64,000 nt of DNA from Phytophthora hibernalis (GCA_012656075.1 JAAKBF010000221.1:434001-498000), one strand, 5' to 3'. Positions 42,090-54,823 are shown, counted from the stretch's first letter. Notes: a model not told the origin generated them from the sequence alone. Numbers and translations: made by a program.

Positions 42090-45000
42090 TGGTAAAGGGA
42101 GTGCGTACGCGAGCTGGTAAGGCTGCACTGAGCACTATTCGGATGCTATCTAGACCTAGTCGTGGTGTAAGGCAACGAAAAGGAAAAGGAAACGAATACC
42201 CTCTACAACAACACTGGAAGACTTCGAGGCTCGCACAGCGGAAGCCCGAGTCAAACGTTCGGAGGAGACCCGTGTTCGAAACTCTGTCGGCCAAAACTTG
42301 TCTCCGTGTCCTAAGCGGACTAAGCGTGCGCTTGACCCCATTTTATGACCGGAAGAGTTGGACGGGCGCTGTAAGTAGGGCATGAGATTGTGGGTGTTTG
42401 TTACAGATAGAGAGCTAACGCTTGTTTACTGCTAATTTGTATGCAGTATTCTTCAGAGAAATAGACCAAGGGCTTCTTCGGATCTGCGGTAGTTGTGGGG
42501 AGCTCACTAAAGCTAACCGAGCTGTTCAGAAATGCTATGATCCAAACACTAAATACTTTAAACCTCTTAAGAGCACGTCTGGCGTGTGCGAAGTCATTAA
42601 TGAGGCTATTACACGTCCAGATCCCAGCGGAACACAGTTTCTTTGGTTTTGTAATCGATGCCATACTTCTCTTCGGAAATAGGAAATCCCGAAGTTTTAC
42701 CGTGCCAGCGGTTTTCGCATAGGATCAATACCTTCTGAACTAGCTGTTTTAAATCGAATGGAGCCAGGTTAATTGAGCTAGGTATTTCGTTTTCAACGTT
42801 ATTAACCTCTATAGAGACCAACAAGAATTTACCAGGGAAATGCCACAAATTACTGGAATAATATTCGTGAAATGACTACATTACTGCCGAGACCGCTTTC
42901 CAGGTCTGATGTTGTTCTTCTTCAGACAAAGGATAGTGATGGGAATACCTTCATCCGCGTTCGACCGGAACTAATTCGTCGAGCACTGCAGTGGCTAATT
43001 CATAACAACCCCTTGTATGAACATGTATCGATCTCGGAAGAAGTCCTTGCAGAATTATCAAACATAAATGCTAGTACTGCAATTCCAACACTGCCGTTGG
43101 ACGATGCAGAGGTCAGTGACCTTCGGTTGATCAATAATGAGAACGCTAACGAGATTCAGACACCGCCTTCTCCCCAATATTGCGAGGATGGCACACACTC
43201 AGTGTTTACCCCTGCTGCAAATGCTAATGAAAGTGATGAGAGCCTGAACGACGAGACATTAGATATAATTGAGTCTTTTGAGCTGGAAGCGGACGGAAAT
43301 GATAATCAGACCGAAACAGAAAAGCTTAAGAATGCCGTCAATAGTATAGATGGCGAACGACCGGTGAGTTACCACCCCAGAAAGATACCATTAATGAGTA
43401 TACAGCAAAACATTTAATGCAAAGTTGTTTTCCTACCTTGTTCCCGAATGGTCAAGGTGGATTCCATCCGATTGTCGAAGAGGATCGATTGCATGACTAT
43501 TCATTGACAGAGTTCTGCGCCCATGCCATGAAGTGGCATGATCGGCGGTTCGTGATCCACGGAAACTACAAATTCTTTTGCTTGAACTAAATACAGAGGC
43601 GTCAAATCGATTGCCTCGTCCGCCGAGTCTCAATCCCCCAAAACGATGACTGTACAGTGCATGCGTCGGGAGAATATGGAAGCTCCATTGACTGTAAATC
43701 GGAAGCTAATAAAGCGATGTAACAACGGGAATCCCTTAAGCCATACGTTCGCGGGGTTCGCGGTAGTGGTCTTTATTGGGCAAATGTGAAAGATGATCGA
43801 ATGGCTATGATAGACAACCGTGTTTTGCCGTCTCGCTGGCCTACGTTTTCCTTACTCTATGTGCGGCCGACACAATATGGCCTGATTTTTCAGAGCTTGT
43901 AACCCTGCGCTGTCACACGCGCAAGCCAGAAATCTTACTGCACAGGAGATGCGACGTTATCTAAGCGAGAACCCCGACATTGCAGCGCGCCATTTTGATC
44001 GTAGATTTAAGTCAATTTGAAACAGTTTTACGCGGAAAGGTAAAACCTCTTGGCGAAATTGTAGATTGCTTTTGGAGAATTGAGTTTCAACAACGAGACT
44101 TGCAGCATATTCATGCTTTACTTTGGGTTGAAGGTGCCTAAACTATCCGAAAGCGAACTCGGACGGTGTTGTGACTTAGCTCGTGTTATTAACAGAGTGC
44201 AACGTCATGTATGCATTCCGGGGTCGACTTGCAGGAAAGGGGGTGACGAATGCAGATTTGAGTATCCGAAAGAGTTAGAAAGTCATACAAAGATTGAGTG
44301 TGATACTTCTATTGACGGCATTGCGTCGGTGAAGATTCATCTCAAGCGTCAAGATCCTGCAATTAATAACAACTGCCCTTTACTGCTCTCACTTTGGCGC
44401 GCCAACAGGGACATTCAGTTAATCGGAAATGCTTACGGTGCTGCAGAATACACCGCTGCTTTTGTAAGCAAAGCGGAACCAGACACACTTCGCTTCAAAC
44501 GCGTGATAGCAGCAGCAGTGCGACCCAAATATGCCACAGTATACTACGCTAAAAGGGTGGCTAACGCAACCTTGTCGATTCGAGAGGTTAGTGCACAGGA
44601 AGCTTATTATATGTTGCTGCGAGAGCTGCCTATGCATGGCAAGTCTAAGCAAGTAACTCGTGTGAAGGTAATGAGGCACCATCAGCGATGCTACAGAATT
44701 GAGCGAGAAGAATTACTTTCCGCGAAGACAGTAGAGACTATTCGAATTGAAAAGGTTGAGGCGGCTTACATGGCACGTCCTATTGAGTCACCTTTTGATA
44801 ATATGACGCTAGCGTCATTTGTCGAGAAATATGAACTTATTGATAATTCATCTAAACCTGAGGTGTGCTGGAAACGAATAGATGATGGTGGATATATCAA
44901 ACTCCGCGCTAAGGCGCACGTCATTCGTGGGACACCGTGGATCACTCCAGATTCATCTAGTCCTGACTACTGTTTTGCCGAATTTTTCTTCATAAGCCAT

Positions 45001-45600
45001 GGCGGCAACTGGCTCAGCTTCCTCAGACGGATGAAGATTGCACTAAGCTTTTCAAGCTGAGCCAGATCATGCACTTCGAATAGAACTTGCTGAGGAATCG
45101 AGCTTAGCACTTTCTCGGAATCAGAATATTGATCTCCTTATAGCCCATGGCTCAGAAAGTGGAGTTAGCGCTATGCCGGAGTTAGAATATGTATTTGTTC
45201 AGCAGCAGAATGATATCGATAAGAATATTGTTGGTGAGCCTCCACCAAATGCAGAAAACGCTGCAATGATCTGGACACCAAAGCATTATTATCAAGCTGA
45301 TCAAATTAAAAGGCCCTAGAATTCGTGAAATCCCACATCAAACCTTGGATTAAAATGCAGCGTGAAACGAAAAGCAGTGCTAATGACTTTGGGGACCACA
45401 GACGGTCAAGCAAGAGCTCGTACATCGACCTAATCGATACCTCTAACACTACAATGGACGAATCACAATGGGTGCCTTTTGCTTTAGCGATGAATAAGTC
45501 GAGGAACCGTTTTCGAGCATCGTGTGATAATACATATTGTGAATCTATGCAAATGATTATCCATGGCGAAGGGGTTCTGGAAAAAGTTGGCTAATAAGAC
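42090..45600 (+). pseudogene. Helitron RepHel transposase, N-terminal and Rep part
   Basis: Multiple frames carry one former protein. The Rep HUH motif appears as DLQHIHALLWVEGA near 44100. PTLFPNGQGGFHPIVEEDRL and WHDRRFVIHGNYKFFCLNLI are Helitron_like_N landmarks near 43440-43590. The Y2 region near 44450 reads EYTAAFVSKAE, so the second tyrosine of YxxxY is Phe. Walker A reads GEG-SGKSWLIR at the insertion point with a one-base slip in GGGG near 45580. Several TAA/TAG stops (for example around 43720 and 43965) show real decay. Confidence 0.8.
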
Positions 45601-45861
45601 TGTTGTAGTTAAGGTTAATACCAACTCTTAGTAAACAAATCTGGTTTGTAATCTTAGTTAGAAACAGATGTCAATTGGTTAGAACTTGGTATTACTATAA
45701 GTATACTGAGCTTAAGAGATGTCATTGAATGGCAACCAAGGCCAACAAAGGAAAAGAGAACCCAACCGGATGAAGAGCTGGGGACGGCACTCACTTTTGA
45801 ATTTGCCGCTCCGTCTGACGGTTATTCATTCATACATACAACTTCGGCCAAGACAACAATA
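45601..45861 (+). repeat. 5' LTR of copia element
   Basis: Begins TGTTGTAGTTAAGG. The canonical CA lies at 45857-45858 (...GACAACA), but alignment with the 3' LTR and the target duplication place the end at ...CAACAATA. Contains the R/U5 region shared with the 3' copy. Confidence 0.85.
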
Positions 45862-45876
45862 TTTCTGATACTTCGG

Positions 45877-46880
45877 ATGAGTGTCTTGACCAAGCAAGAG
45901 AAGACCGTGCACGTCGGCCTTGAAAAGTTCTCAGGCCGACAAATTGAGTATGCAACTTGGAAATACAAGCTGCTCACGCACGTGGCCCAGTTGGATCTGG
46001 ACGTCGAGAATCGGCTTCTCGAAACCGGTCAACCGGAGCCGAAGGTTGGCATGCTTGACTTCCTGGAGTCCACGCCGCCACGTCTGACGGATGTAGACGT
46101 GAAGGCAGCTCCTCCTGATGAGCAATTGGGATTGCGCAGGCACGGCGGATGAAGCAATGCGTCACGTCCTTAATTCGACCCTCCCAAACTCGTTCCTGTC
46201 GTCCTTGCCAGACGATGTGAGGAACCTGGAGGCGTGCGTCATTTGGCAGCATCTCGAGCGCAAGTTCGCGCTCGGTGACGCTGGAGGATTGGTGTCGTTG
46301 ACGAACCGTTGGAATCGGATACTCAACTCGAATTGGAAAGACACCATGACTCTGTTCTCTCTGCTGAACCAAGCGCGGAATGAAATGAATCGGAAGTCCA
46401 AGAAGCTCCTCGGTAAGGAGATGATGCTAGAGACGATGATGTGCGTGCAAGTTTTGGCGCAGCTTCCTAGTGAAATCTGGGCGTCGTCAATTGAGCTCTC
46501 TGAAGATGCTTTCAGCGCTGAAAGAGTGGAGATCGCGTTGAACAAGCTCTTCGGTGACAGGTCCAAGAAGATGATCACCGGTTCTGGTGATGCGACGTCG
46601 GTGACGCGCATCAATAACGTCAAGAGTGACCGGGCTGCGCGCGGTTACGACTCGAACGCAAATCGGACGGAAGCACCAATGTTCAGGACCAGGGGTGCTT
46701 CTATTGCTTCAAGAAAGGACATCAGAAGGTTCAGTGCAAGCGTATGAAGACCGACCGCGTCTCCAATCGGGAATGTGGGCCGCTCTTCCGCACGAATATG
46801 GATGCTTAACAATCCAAAGGGGCCTCAAGCTACCCCAAGAAGATTGCTACGGTGCAGCGGGTAGCCAAGAAGCAAAGGAC
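45877..46880 (+). pseudogene. Copia gag with CCHC zinc knuckle
   Basis: Starts MSVLTKQEKTVHVGLEKFSG with WKYKLLTHV, a typical copia capsid start (F-G-x-Y-x-W). It continues after a frame break near 46118 with the UBN2-like region RHVLNSTLPNSFLSSLPDDV and LERKFAL. A zinc knuckle CFYCFKKGHQKVQC (CX2CX4HX4C) at about 46696-46737 sits in a third frame. Broken by at least two frame changes. Confidence 0.8.
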
Positions 46881-46970
46881 GCATGAACCGCCAACGGATG
46901 TCGAAATGGAAGAAGAATTCAGTCTTTCGGCTTCGGAGAAACTGATTCGGAAGATGGCGACGGAGGCTGT

Positions 46971-48210
46971 TTGAAGAGCTTTGGTGAAATCGACAACTCG
47001 GTACGTAAACGATATGGTACTTATTTGAGTTGGTTACGTCGACTAACAGTTACGGATGATCTGTGGATTGTTGATACAGGAGCTGGATTTGGAATATGCC
47101 CATACAAAGGCTGGATCAAATCGCTACACAAAGGTTCGAGTCATAGGGTTGGGTATGGTAACGGTAGCACATCAGAAACCTCTCTAACTGGCTCAATACA
47201 AATGCATGTTGCAAGTCCTTTCAATAAGTCTATCGGTCTAAAGATTAAGAACATTGCGTTTGACAAGGAATGTGGGAGCAATTTAATTAGTGCTTGTCAT
47301 CTCGCTAAGCAAGGGTATAATCACATTCAATCTCAGCATGGGGAGTTTTTGTATTTCTTCAATAAGAAAGGACAGCTTTTATTTGCTGCTGTGCAAAGGG
47401 GGCGGTGTATTACCTGCCCTCTTCCAGGCAGATTAAGGTGCAAACCGTAAGCAAGAGCTTTACAGAAACACAGAAAATTGCTTTGATGCAAAAGTGGCAT
47501 CTTAGATTAGGCCACGTTCACAGGACCAGACTATTAGCAATATTTTCTCATAAGTTAGTTGAAGGAATTCCTCATATACCTCAGAATGAGCTAAAAGATA
47601 TGTCTTTCTTCTGTGCGACTTGCGAAGTTGCAAACTCGACACGTATGTCATATATAAATAAAATAGGGACACGGTCTAAGCAGCCGTTGCACACTTTGCA
47701 CATGGACACTATGGGAAAGATGAAAGTAAACGGTAACTATGGTGGATATGGTTATCAGTACACGTTAGCAATTGTGGACGATGCAACGTCGTACAAGTGG
47801 CTATTTGTGATGAGGTCTACAAAAGAAGTTTACAGTCATGTGGTTAACCTCATACTGCTACTACAAAAACAGCATCACTATGAAATAAAGAGGATAAGAA
47901 GTGATGGCGGTACAGAATTTGTCAATCAAAAGATGAGGACATTTCTGCAGTCGAAAGGTATCAGTTTTGAAAAATCAAAAGTAGAATGTCAAGAAGAGAA
48001 TGGGAGCGCGGAGCGCTGCCATCAGACATTAATGAGACAAGTAAGAAGTTCACTTCTAACAGCGGCTATGCCAGCACACTGGTGACCAGAGGCAATAAAA
48101 TACGCCGTTGAAGTGTCGAATAGAATTCCAACTTCTAGGCTTGGAAACACTTCGCCCTACGAAGCATTACATGGTAAAACGTCGGATGGCAATATACTTT
48201 AAATATGGGG
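46971..48210 (+). pseudogene. Copia protease and integrase
   Basis: Aspartic protease active site WIVDTGAG (DTG at 47073-47081). GAG-pre-integrase zinc region KWHLRLGHVHRTRL...CATCEVAN (HHCC). Integrase core: Asp in LHMDTMGK, Asp in RSDGGTEF, Glu in CQEENGSAERCHQ. A TGA after MPAHW (about 48082-48084) and a TAA near 48200 are true nonsense changes, not homopolymer slips. Confidence 0.85.
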
Positions 48211-48259
48211 AAGTGTATGTTATGCTCATATCCCAAATACTAAGAGAAAGGATAAGAAA

Positions 48260-50374
48260 TTGAGCTCAAGAGGTTTAGAATGCAAGTTCATCGGTCTTTC
48301 AAACGATTATAAGGGCTACAGATTGCTAGATACTGTCAACAATGTATTATTGGTAGCTCGAAGTGTTAAGTTTGATACAGTTGATCAGTCGGCTGTGATA
48401 GCCAGGTCGTTTCCAAACAGGAACCATACGCTAACCATTAAAGAAAAGGAAGATATAAGAGCGTGCATAAGTGGCAAAGATAACGACCCGCCAACTCCAA
48501 GTGTGGGGGCCGTGGGAGCTGTGGGAGCTGAATCACTCAGTGTGACGAGGATGAGAAGTCGGATGTTAGTCATAGTGACGAGTCGTCTTCTCAGGTTGCA
48601 GAAAGGTCAACTTCAACCAAAATGTTAATAGACACACAAAAGGATATTAGCTGTGTGGAACACCACGATAAGCCACGTGCATTGCGTAAGAGGCGACGAA
48701 GCCCAAGACTAAGTGGATATGAAGTAACAATAAACCCAATTTTAGAAGTCACAGTTAGCAGGACTCGTATCCCAATTCCGAAATCACTAAAAGCGGCATT
48801 AGCAGGGCCATACCGGGAATCATGGCTCGGTGCGTTAGAAGTTGAGTATCAGGCCCTCTTAGAAAATAAGACATGGAAAATGGTTGATCTACCCAAAGGA
48901 CGCAAGGCATTAGGCTGTCACTGGGTTTTAGATGTAAAATATCATGCAGATGGATATGTAGAACGATTTAAAGCGCGACTAGTGGTAATGGGAAATACAC
49001 CGCGATTTGGAGTTGACTACGCAAAATATTCTCACCGGTAGCCCGATATGAGTCATTGAGATTAGTGCTCGCAATTGGGGCAATAGAGGATTTCCACATC
49101 CACCAAATGGATGTGTCAACTGCATTTCTAAATGGGGAACTATTAGAGGAAATATATATGGTTCCACCCTTGGATTTAGGCAACATCATAATGGCAAAGT
49201 CTGTAAACTAATAAAGAGTCTAAATGGACTAAAACAGGCGCCACGAATTTGGTACAGGGTGCTGCACACCTTTTTGAGTCCTTAGGTTTTTCTCGATGCA
49301 AAAAGAAATACTGTTTGTACAAGAAAAAGTGGGAGGTTAATGGAGTAACCGACGTCGTCTTAATATGTGTATATGTTGATGACTTAATCATTGCTGGCTC
49401 AAGGTTATCAGCTGTAAATGAAATTAAGGCAAAGTTGTCAGAACGCTTTAAAATGAAGGATCTTGGAGAGGTCCATTATCCGTTGAAAATGGAGATCAGA
49501 AGAGATAGAGCTCGTAAGCAACTCAGCCTATCGCAACATAAGTATATTCTAGACTTGCTAGAAAAGTTTGATATGATGGACTGCTCAATAGTAGCTACTC
49601 CTCAAGCAGCAAGTATTACATTAGAAAAAGAGACAAATCTCAGCGCTGAAGCTATTGCAGCACAGCCGTATGACTACCGTGGACTGGTAGGCTCTCTCAT
49701 GTATCTGGTTAGAGGAACTAGACCTGATATTGCAAATGCTGTAAGAGAATTAAGTAAATTCCTCCTTGTTATAATAAGTCTCATTGGAGAGCTGCACAAA
49801 GAGTACTTAAGTATCTGAAAGGAGCATCGATGTATGGATTAGTATATGAAGGAACTAACAAAGAGGTAGTTTATGAACTATACACAGATGCGAGCTTCGC
49901 AAATGCTAATGAGGATCGCAAATCAGTTACTGGTTACGTGTCAATACTCGCTGATGCATGTGTCTCTTGGAAGAGTTGTAGACAAGATATGGTCAGTTTG
50001 CACACAGCACAGGCTGAATTAGTTGCCGTAAGTGAGGGTGTAAAGGAAAGCAAATGGTTATTGCTGCTCTTAAAGGAACTAGGATGGCAACAAAAGCAGA
50101 CAATTTATTGTTGGTGCGACAATACAGCAGCAATAAGTATAGTTAAGAATCCTGCTAGTCATTCGTCGACTAAGCATATAGAGACGAGATATTTATATGC
50201 CCGTAAAGCATATGAAAGAGATCGTATCGACATTACGTACTGTAATACCAAAGATATGGTAGCAGATGTACTGACAAAGGCACTGCCCCAAGTACAATTC
50301 TGCAAGCTACGAGAGCTAATGGGGGTGAGAAATCTTGAAGCCAACAACTGCAAAGGAAATACGCAGGCAAGCTA
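48260..50374 (+). pseudogene. Copia reverse transcriptase and RNase H
   Basis: RT begins after a linker with WLGALEVEYQALLENKTW, then LGCHWVLDVKYHADGYVERF, QMDVSTAFLNGELLEEIYM, and the catalytic YVDD at 49372-49383. RNase H follows: YELYTDASFANANEDRKSVT with HTAQAELVAVSEG and WCDNTAAISI, ending at 50374. Frame breaks lie near 49025, 49190, 49270 and 49790. Confidence 0.88.
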
Positions 50375-50849
50375 AGTCTCACAACCCCTCCTCTTCGTAG
50401 ACGATGTCGATAACGTGGCACTTCAAATCGTGTTAATAAACTGACTTAACACTTTCATTTGATTTGTAAGAGTTGCCCATCATAAGATAAGTTTAAGTAC
50501 AATAAGACCGTCAGACAAGAGCTACGTTTTGCAGCCCCGATAAGAGTTATGCGAATAAGTCAACAAGTTTCTAGGACTGCATTGATAAGAGATCACTACG
50601 TAAAACGTATAAGCCACTTTGTGATGAATACAGCTACAGGTGACATGAGTGTCGATTAAATGGGTCAAAAAGGGTCAAAAAGGTTTGCCATTATAGTTTT
50701 CCAGCCCCAGCTCTCCATGCATGATAATGCTGGTGTTAAGCTAACTATATGTAAATAATACGTATGCACAGAGATCCTATAGAGTAGATGTTGCTAGTTC
50801 GAAGCAAGTATCGCTTGAGCGTATCGGTTGTGTGTCTCTTTTGTGGGAG

Positions 50850-51107
50850 TGTTGTAGTTAAGGTTAAGTACCAACTTTTGGTAAACAAATCTGGTTTGTA
50901 ATCTTAGTTAGAAACAGATGTCAATTGGTTAGAACTTGGTATTACTGTAAGTATGCTGAGCTTAAGAGATGTTATTGAATGGCCACCAAGGCCAACAAAG
51001 GAAAAGAGAACCCAACCGGATGAAGAGCTGGGGACGGCACTCACTTTTGAATTTGCCGCTCCGTCTGACGGTTATTCATACATACAACTTTGGCCAAGAC
51101 AACAATA
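50850..51107 (+). repeat. 3' LTR of copia element
   Basis: Begins TGTTGTAGTTAAGG after the polypurine-like tract; ends ...ACAACAATA followed by the target duplicate AAGAC. Differs from the 5' LTR by about 7 substitutions, a one-base indel and a 4-bp indel (TTCATTCATAC versus TTCATAC). Confidence 0.87.
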
Positions 51108-52545
51108 AAGACACATAGTCAAAGACGTCCATAACGTGTTTCATGAGCATTCAGCTTCGAGACGAACGTCTAAACTGGTCCTACTGTTGGCTCACCAAGG
51201 TACAGCTGCTTTTAACATCAGAGGACAGACAATTTGCTCAGCTTTCGAATTAACCTCGTATTCCAGAAATGCTTTCTCTGTTCCTTACACATCGCTGACA
51301 ACACAAAAGAAGGTGTCACGAAATTAAAGAAAATGCAAGAGCGATTCTGTGACGTCCACTTGATTATAATAGACGAATTCAGTGTGATTTCGTATGGTAT
51401 GCTGTACTGGATAGATCAAAGGATGCGTGAAATCTGGCCGAAATGTAGTCATCTTTTATTCGGCGGATGAGATGTTATATTTACCGGAGATCCGGCTCAA
51501 TTGGATCCTGTGATCCCTTACGCTCTTTCGCCTCCTATTACTAAAATTCTAAACTCTACGCAGCGACTTGGTCGAGAGATTTGGGAAAATATGCAATGTG
51601 TGTGCAGCTTAGCAGGCCAGAACTGAGGAAAACTTGACACTGAGTGGGTTTCGGCATTGCACCGGCTTCGATGTGGATGCACTACCTACGAAGACGTCGC
51701 GGTTTTTAATAGTAGATATCGTGTGCGAGCAGAAATGCCAGATTGGGGTCAGACAGCTAAACATAGAGCATATCGCAACGTTGACGTCTACGAAGCAAAT
51801 AGTGACAGCTTAGCATCCAATCCATTCCCCATTGTTTCTGTGCGCTTAAAACACTCGGTGCAGCTGACGCGCCTTGCGAAGCAGCGCAATATATCTACAA
51901 CAACCGTCCGTGTATTAGAACATGAAGCGGAAACTCCATACTGTAACAGAGACTGAGTCGTAGGAACACATATTCAGCTATCCATCGAGGCACCCGTAAC
52001 TTTAACCTTCAACGTGGAGCAAGCTGCAGGCCTCTGCAACGGCACAAAGGGTGTTGTGTACGACCTAATATCTGCTGAGAATATGGAGGTTCCTATTGTC
52101 CTGGTTCAGATCACTGACCTGTATATCGGGCCATCTTTCTTGGCCGACGTTCCTAACATTGTACCAATTATCCCTAAGAAAATAAGTTGGAGTAAGAAAA
52201 CAAGTGATCTCAGCGTTTACAGCGAAGGCGTTCCTCTGCAAGTTGCGTATGCTATCACGGTTCATAAGGTCCTGCTGCAAAGTAGTATTTCACTCTTCAG
52301 CTATACCTAGCGTTTCGTTTGCCTTTGTCGCGTTGTCTAGAGCTCGAACTCGAGACGACATAGTTCTTACCACGCCTCTTACGATTGATAAGCTTACGCT
52401 TTCTGCGGTTAAGAGAGCGGTGTTTGAGCTTGAAGAACAGCGTATAAATGCAGCGGTGCATCGGACGACTACAAGTGCTCGCGAAATTATATTAGCCATG
52501 CAGCAAGAAGCATCGGCTCACAATCAGGCTTTGCGACCTCGCTAA
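51108..52545 (+). pseudogene. Helitron PIF1-like helicase, C-terminal part
   Basis: Continuation of the helicase after the copia insert: LVLLLAHQGTAAFNIRGQTI, then the Walker B-like VHLIIIDEFSVISYGMLYWI, GDPAQLDPV, GVPLQVAYAITVHK and VSFAFVALSRARTRDDIVLT, the conserved SF1B motifs of PIF1-like helicases. It ends with FELEEQRINAAVHRT at about 52545. Frame breaks near 51470, 51620, 51955 and 52280. Confidence 0.83.
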
Positions 52546-52703
52546 AACCTGTGTTTATTTGATATCGGGATACTGAATAACTCTACTTACTGATTGATGA
52601 TTGAAGATGGACAGGGGTGTATCCTGTCTGAAGGCCTAGCATCTACACATAAGGTAGCATGGTTCACAACTCATTTTTTCTTGTGAGCGCGCAAGCTATC
52701 ACC

Positions 52704-53188
52704 ATGAGTGCAAATAGATCACTTGGTCTCGTACCAATCGATAAGTCCTCGACTCCGAAGTCAACGAGAAAACGGCAGTCTATCGAAGCAAGTCCAGCAA
52801 CCCCTCGCCCCAAGTGGCAAGTGAGGCCAGCAGTTCCGCACTCAAATCAGCACGCGCGCAAGCGGCTCACTACGACGAGCCACCGGAAAACTTCAAGTTG
52901 CGCAACAAGAAGATACAGTCGGCAGGTGACTCCACGTCAGTGGCAGTAGTCAACGACGTATCGGCGCGCTTACACGAAGAATGCAAGCTCAGTGCCATTT
53001 CGGGATGGAGCAAGGAAGAGATACGTGCTAAGCTGCAACGGTCGAAAGCCAGTCGTCGGGAGGCAGCTCGACGGAGGGTAGCTGCATTTGATGCAGAGAA
53101 AATCAAGCTCGGATGTACCATGAAGTTCCTGGTCGCTTTGAAATTGAAAAGTTTGTGCGTATTCGCAAGGACGTTAGCTTCGACATGA
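52704..53188 (+). CDS. Hypothetical basic/alanine-rich ORF downstream of the Helitron
   Basis: Two overlapping frames form one plausible product from MSANRSLGLVPIDKSSTPKS to KIQSAGDSTSVAVVNDVSAR and SGWSKEEIRAKLQRSKASRR, ending at 53188. No domain recognised. It lies right after the helicase end, so it may be a second Helitron cargo ORF; host origin is not excluded. One frame shift near 52815. Confidence 0.35.
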
Positions 53189-54823
53189 TGTGCGAGCAGA
53201 TTGAGCGGAGTGACAGGGCCGCAGGAAACGAGGCGCGGAAGATTACACGAGAATCGTTTGATTGAAACGTAGCAGGATGAGAACCATGCATTCAATACAT
53301 TTCGTGAGTACGCTACTGCTTATACATTCTGCATTATTCCTGTGCTACCCCTGGGTGTGACCTGCAGCCATAAAAAATAACCTGAACCGAATGAGCTGCT
53401 TAACCCTTGACGCTCTTCTCGTGGTGCGATGGCGGCTTGTTTTCGGACGCTGTTGCAGCTTTGCTTTTGGCCCTTTTAAAGAAGCGTGCATGGGCGGCTT
53501 GGAGTTTGCGCAGCGCCAACACCTCTCGGCCTGAGATAAACATCATACACAGGTTAGATTACATGCAATGTTCTCAACACCGCGCAAAAATACTCACGGT
53601 GTTGTATTTTCGCTGCTTTCGTGGCTTGAGCATGTCCTGCACGACGTCGTAGAGCTTGTAGTGTCGGGATCACGGGGAAATCCTGGCTCTTCTCATCGAC
53701 TGGCGCAGAATCGTGCTGTTCAACAGTGCTAATGGTAGTACTGCCTGTACGTGTAGGCCTTCCATTTCCATCGCAACGGCGCCCTGTATCAGCAAATGAT
53801 CAGATCCATCGGATACGGCAATACACCATTTTTACGGCTTAAGTCACGTGAGTGCTCTTGTGTCACGCGGCGCCGCATCACGCTGCAGCCACATATTACC
53901 AAGCACGCACCGCTAAGCTGCGCGCTACCCCCTTCTCTGACGGACCGTTGCTTTCCTCCGCCTGCCGGTGTCGTCTTCATTTTCGCCATGGCGGGGTTAA
54001 TGTTCAAAAATGTGAGGGCGTCGCCCAAAACTATGTGTACACATAGTATGAGGTGTCGCCCCATCAAGCAACACGTATTCGTGATGCTCCGCTAGTTAGG
54101 ATAAAATCGAGTTAGCAGGTCTAATATAATAGACTTTATCGAGCCTTTTGCCAAAATATATGCAAAGCACAATACTACAGTAATCGACGAGGTCCCAAAC
54201 GTCGGTCCCAAAAAGAGAGCCAATCATTCGATAGCTTCCAAATCATTTGAACAAAGTATGGGCTGGATTACTGGGTCCAAAGCGTTGAAAAAACCCTCAG
54301 GTTTTTCTTGGAGCCGCCCCTTTGGAGAATCTCACTTCGCGTCCAGCCCCGACAAGCAACACGAGCCTCTTTGCCGCGCGGCGCACCTCCCTCTCCCTGA
54401 CCCAGCCGCGCCTCCGACGATTCGCCGCGCCAATCCCGACGACAATGTCCCGCATGCAGCACCACAACCCGGCAGGGCGAGCGCAATGCTTCCGGATCCG
54501 GTTGCTACGGAGTCGCGTGCTGCTGGTTCTTCTGGTACGTCGATGTCCTGCGTGCACGGGCTGTGTGTTTTATAACTGTGCTAACTCCTATGTCGGTTAT
54601 CGTTGTGATTTGAGCGCAAGGTGGTCGCGTACACTCTGTTTTGTGTGCATGTTTTTTTAATAGGCATTTGTAAGCATAAATACAATCGAGTGTTTCTACG
54701 ACTCCAAGTCTTTTTGCTTCCATTGGTGGCTGTCTGGCGTGCAACGATCGACAACACCACCGTTCGCTTTGCGTGTGATGAATGCTGAGCAGAGCGCGTC
54801 GTGAGCGGGTCGGTGGCCGACCT
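53189..54823. other. Intergenic region, no gene firmly recognised
   Basis: Probably contains Helitron remnants at its left. A plus-strand frame at 54258-54575 is Pro/Ala-rich with no known domain and competes with two other frames over the same DNA. The 18-bp palindrome ACTATGTGTACACATAGT lies at about 54030-54047, flanked by two similar GAGG-GTCGCCC words. Confidence 0.4.

Larger units (their letters stand above)
45601..51107 (+). mobile_element. Ty1/copia LTR retrotransposon
   Basis: 5.5-kb element bounded by two LTRs (45601-45861 and 50850-51107) and a 5-bp target duplication AAGAC (45596-45600 and 51108-51112). A polypurine-type tract (TTTTGTGGGAG) precedes the 3' LTR. Internal order is gag, protease, integrase, reverse transcriptase, RNase H, the copia order (integrase before RT). 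The LTRs differ by about 7 substitutions and 2 small indels over about 258 bp, so the insertion is not very recent. Nonsense codons and frame breaks make it non-autonomous now. Confidence 0.93.
42090..52545 (+). mobile_element. Decayed Helitron split by a copia retrotransposon
   Basis: Rolling-circle DNA transposon of oomycete type. In order: basic N-terminus from about 42090, zinc-finger-like segment (ICGSCGEL...CNRCH, 42480-42670), the NATNYWNNIREMTTLLPRPL block, and a Helitron_like_N Rep region about 43430-44130. The helicase Walker A lies at about 45570-45600. The copia insert is 45601-51107. The helicase then resumes with GTAAFNIRGQT, IIIDEFSV and a FAFVALSRARTRDDI end at about 52545. 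Many stops and frame breaks lie along its length. The TC and CTRR termini and the 3' hairpin were not located, so outer borders are those of the coding region only. Confidence 0.85.

Noticed and set aside
45601..45858. Canonical TG...CA borders for the copia LTRs
   Set aside because: With the end at CA the flanking 5-mers (AAGAC and ATAAA) do not match. Ending at CAACAATA gives an exact AAGAC duplication and restores the Helitron reading frame.
54258..54575. Pro/Ala-rich plus-strand frame
   Set aside because: Three frames on both strands are open over the same GC-rich DNA and none has a domain or splice evidence.
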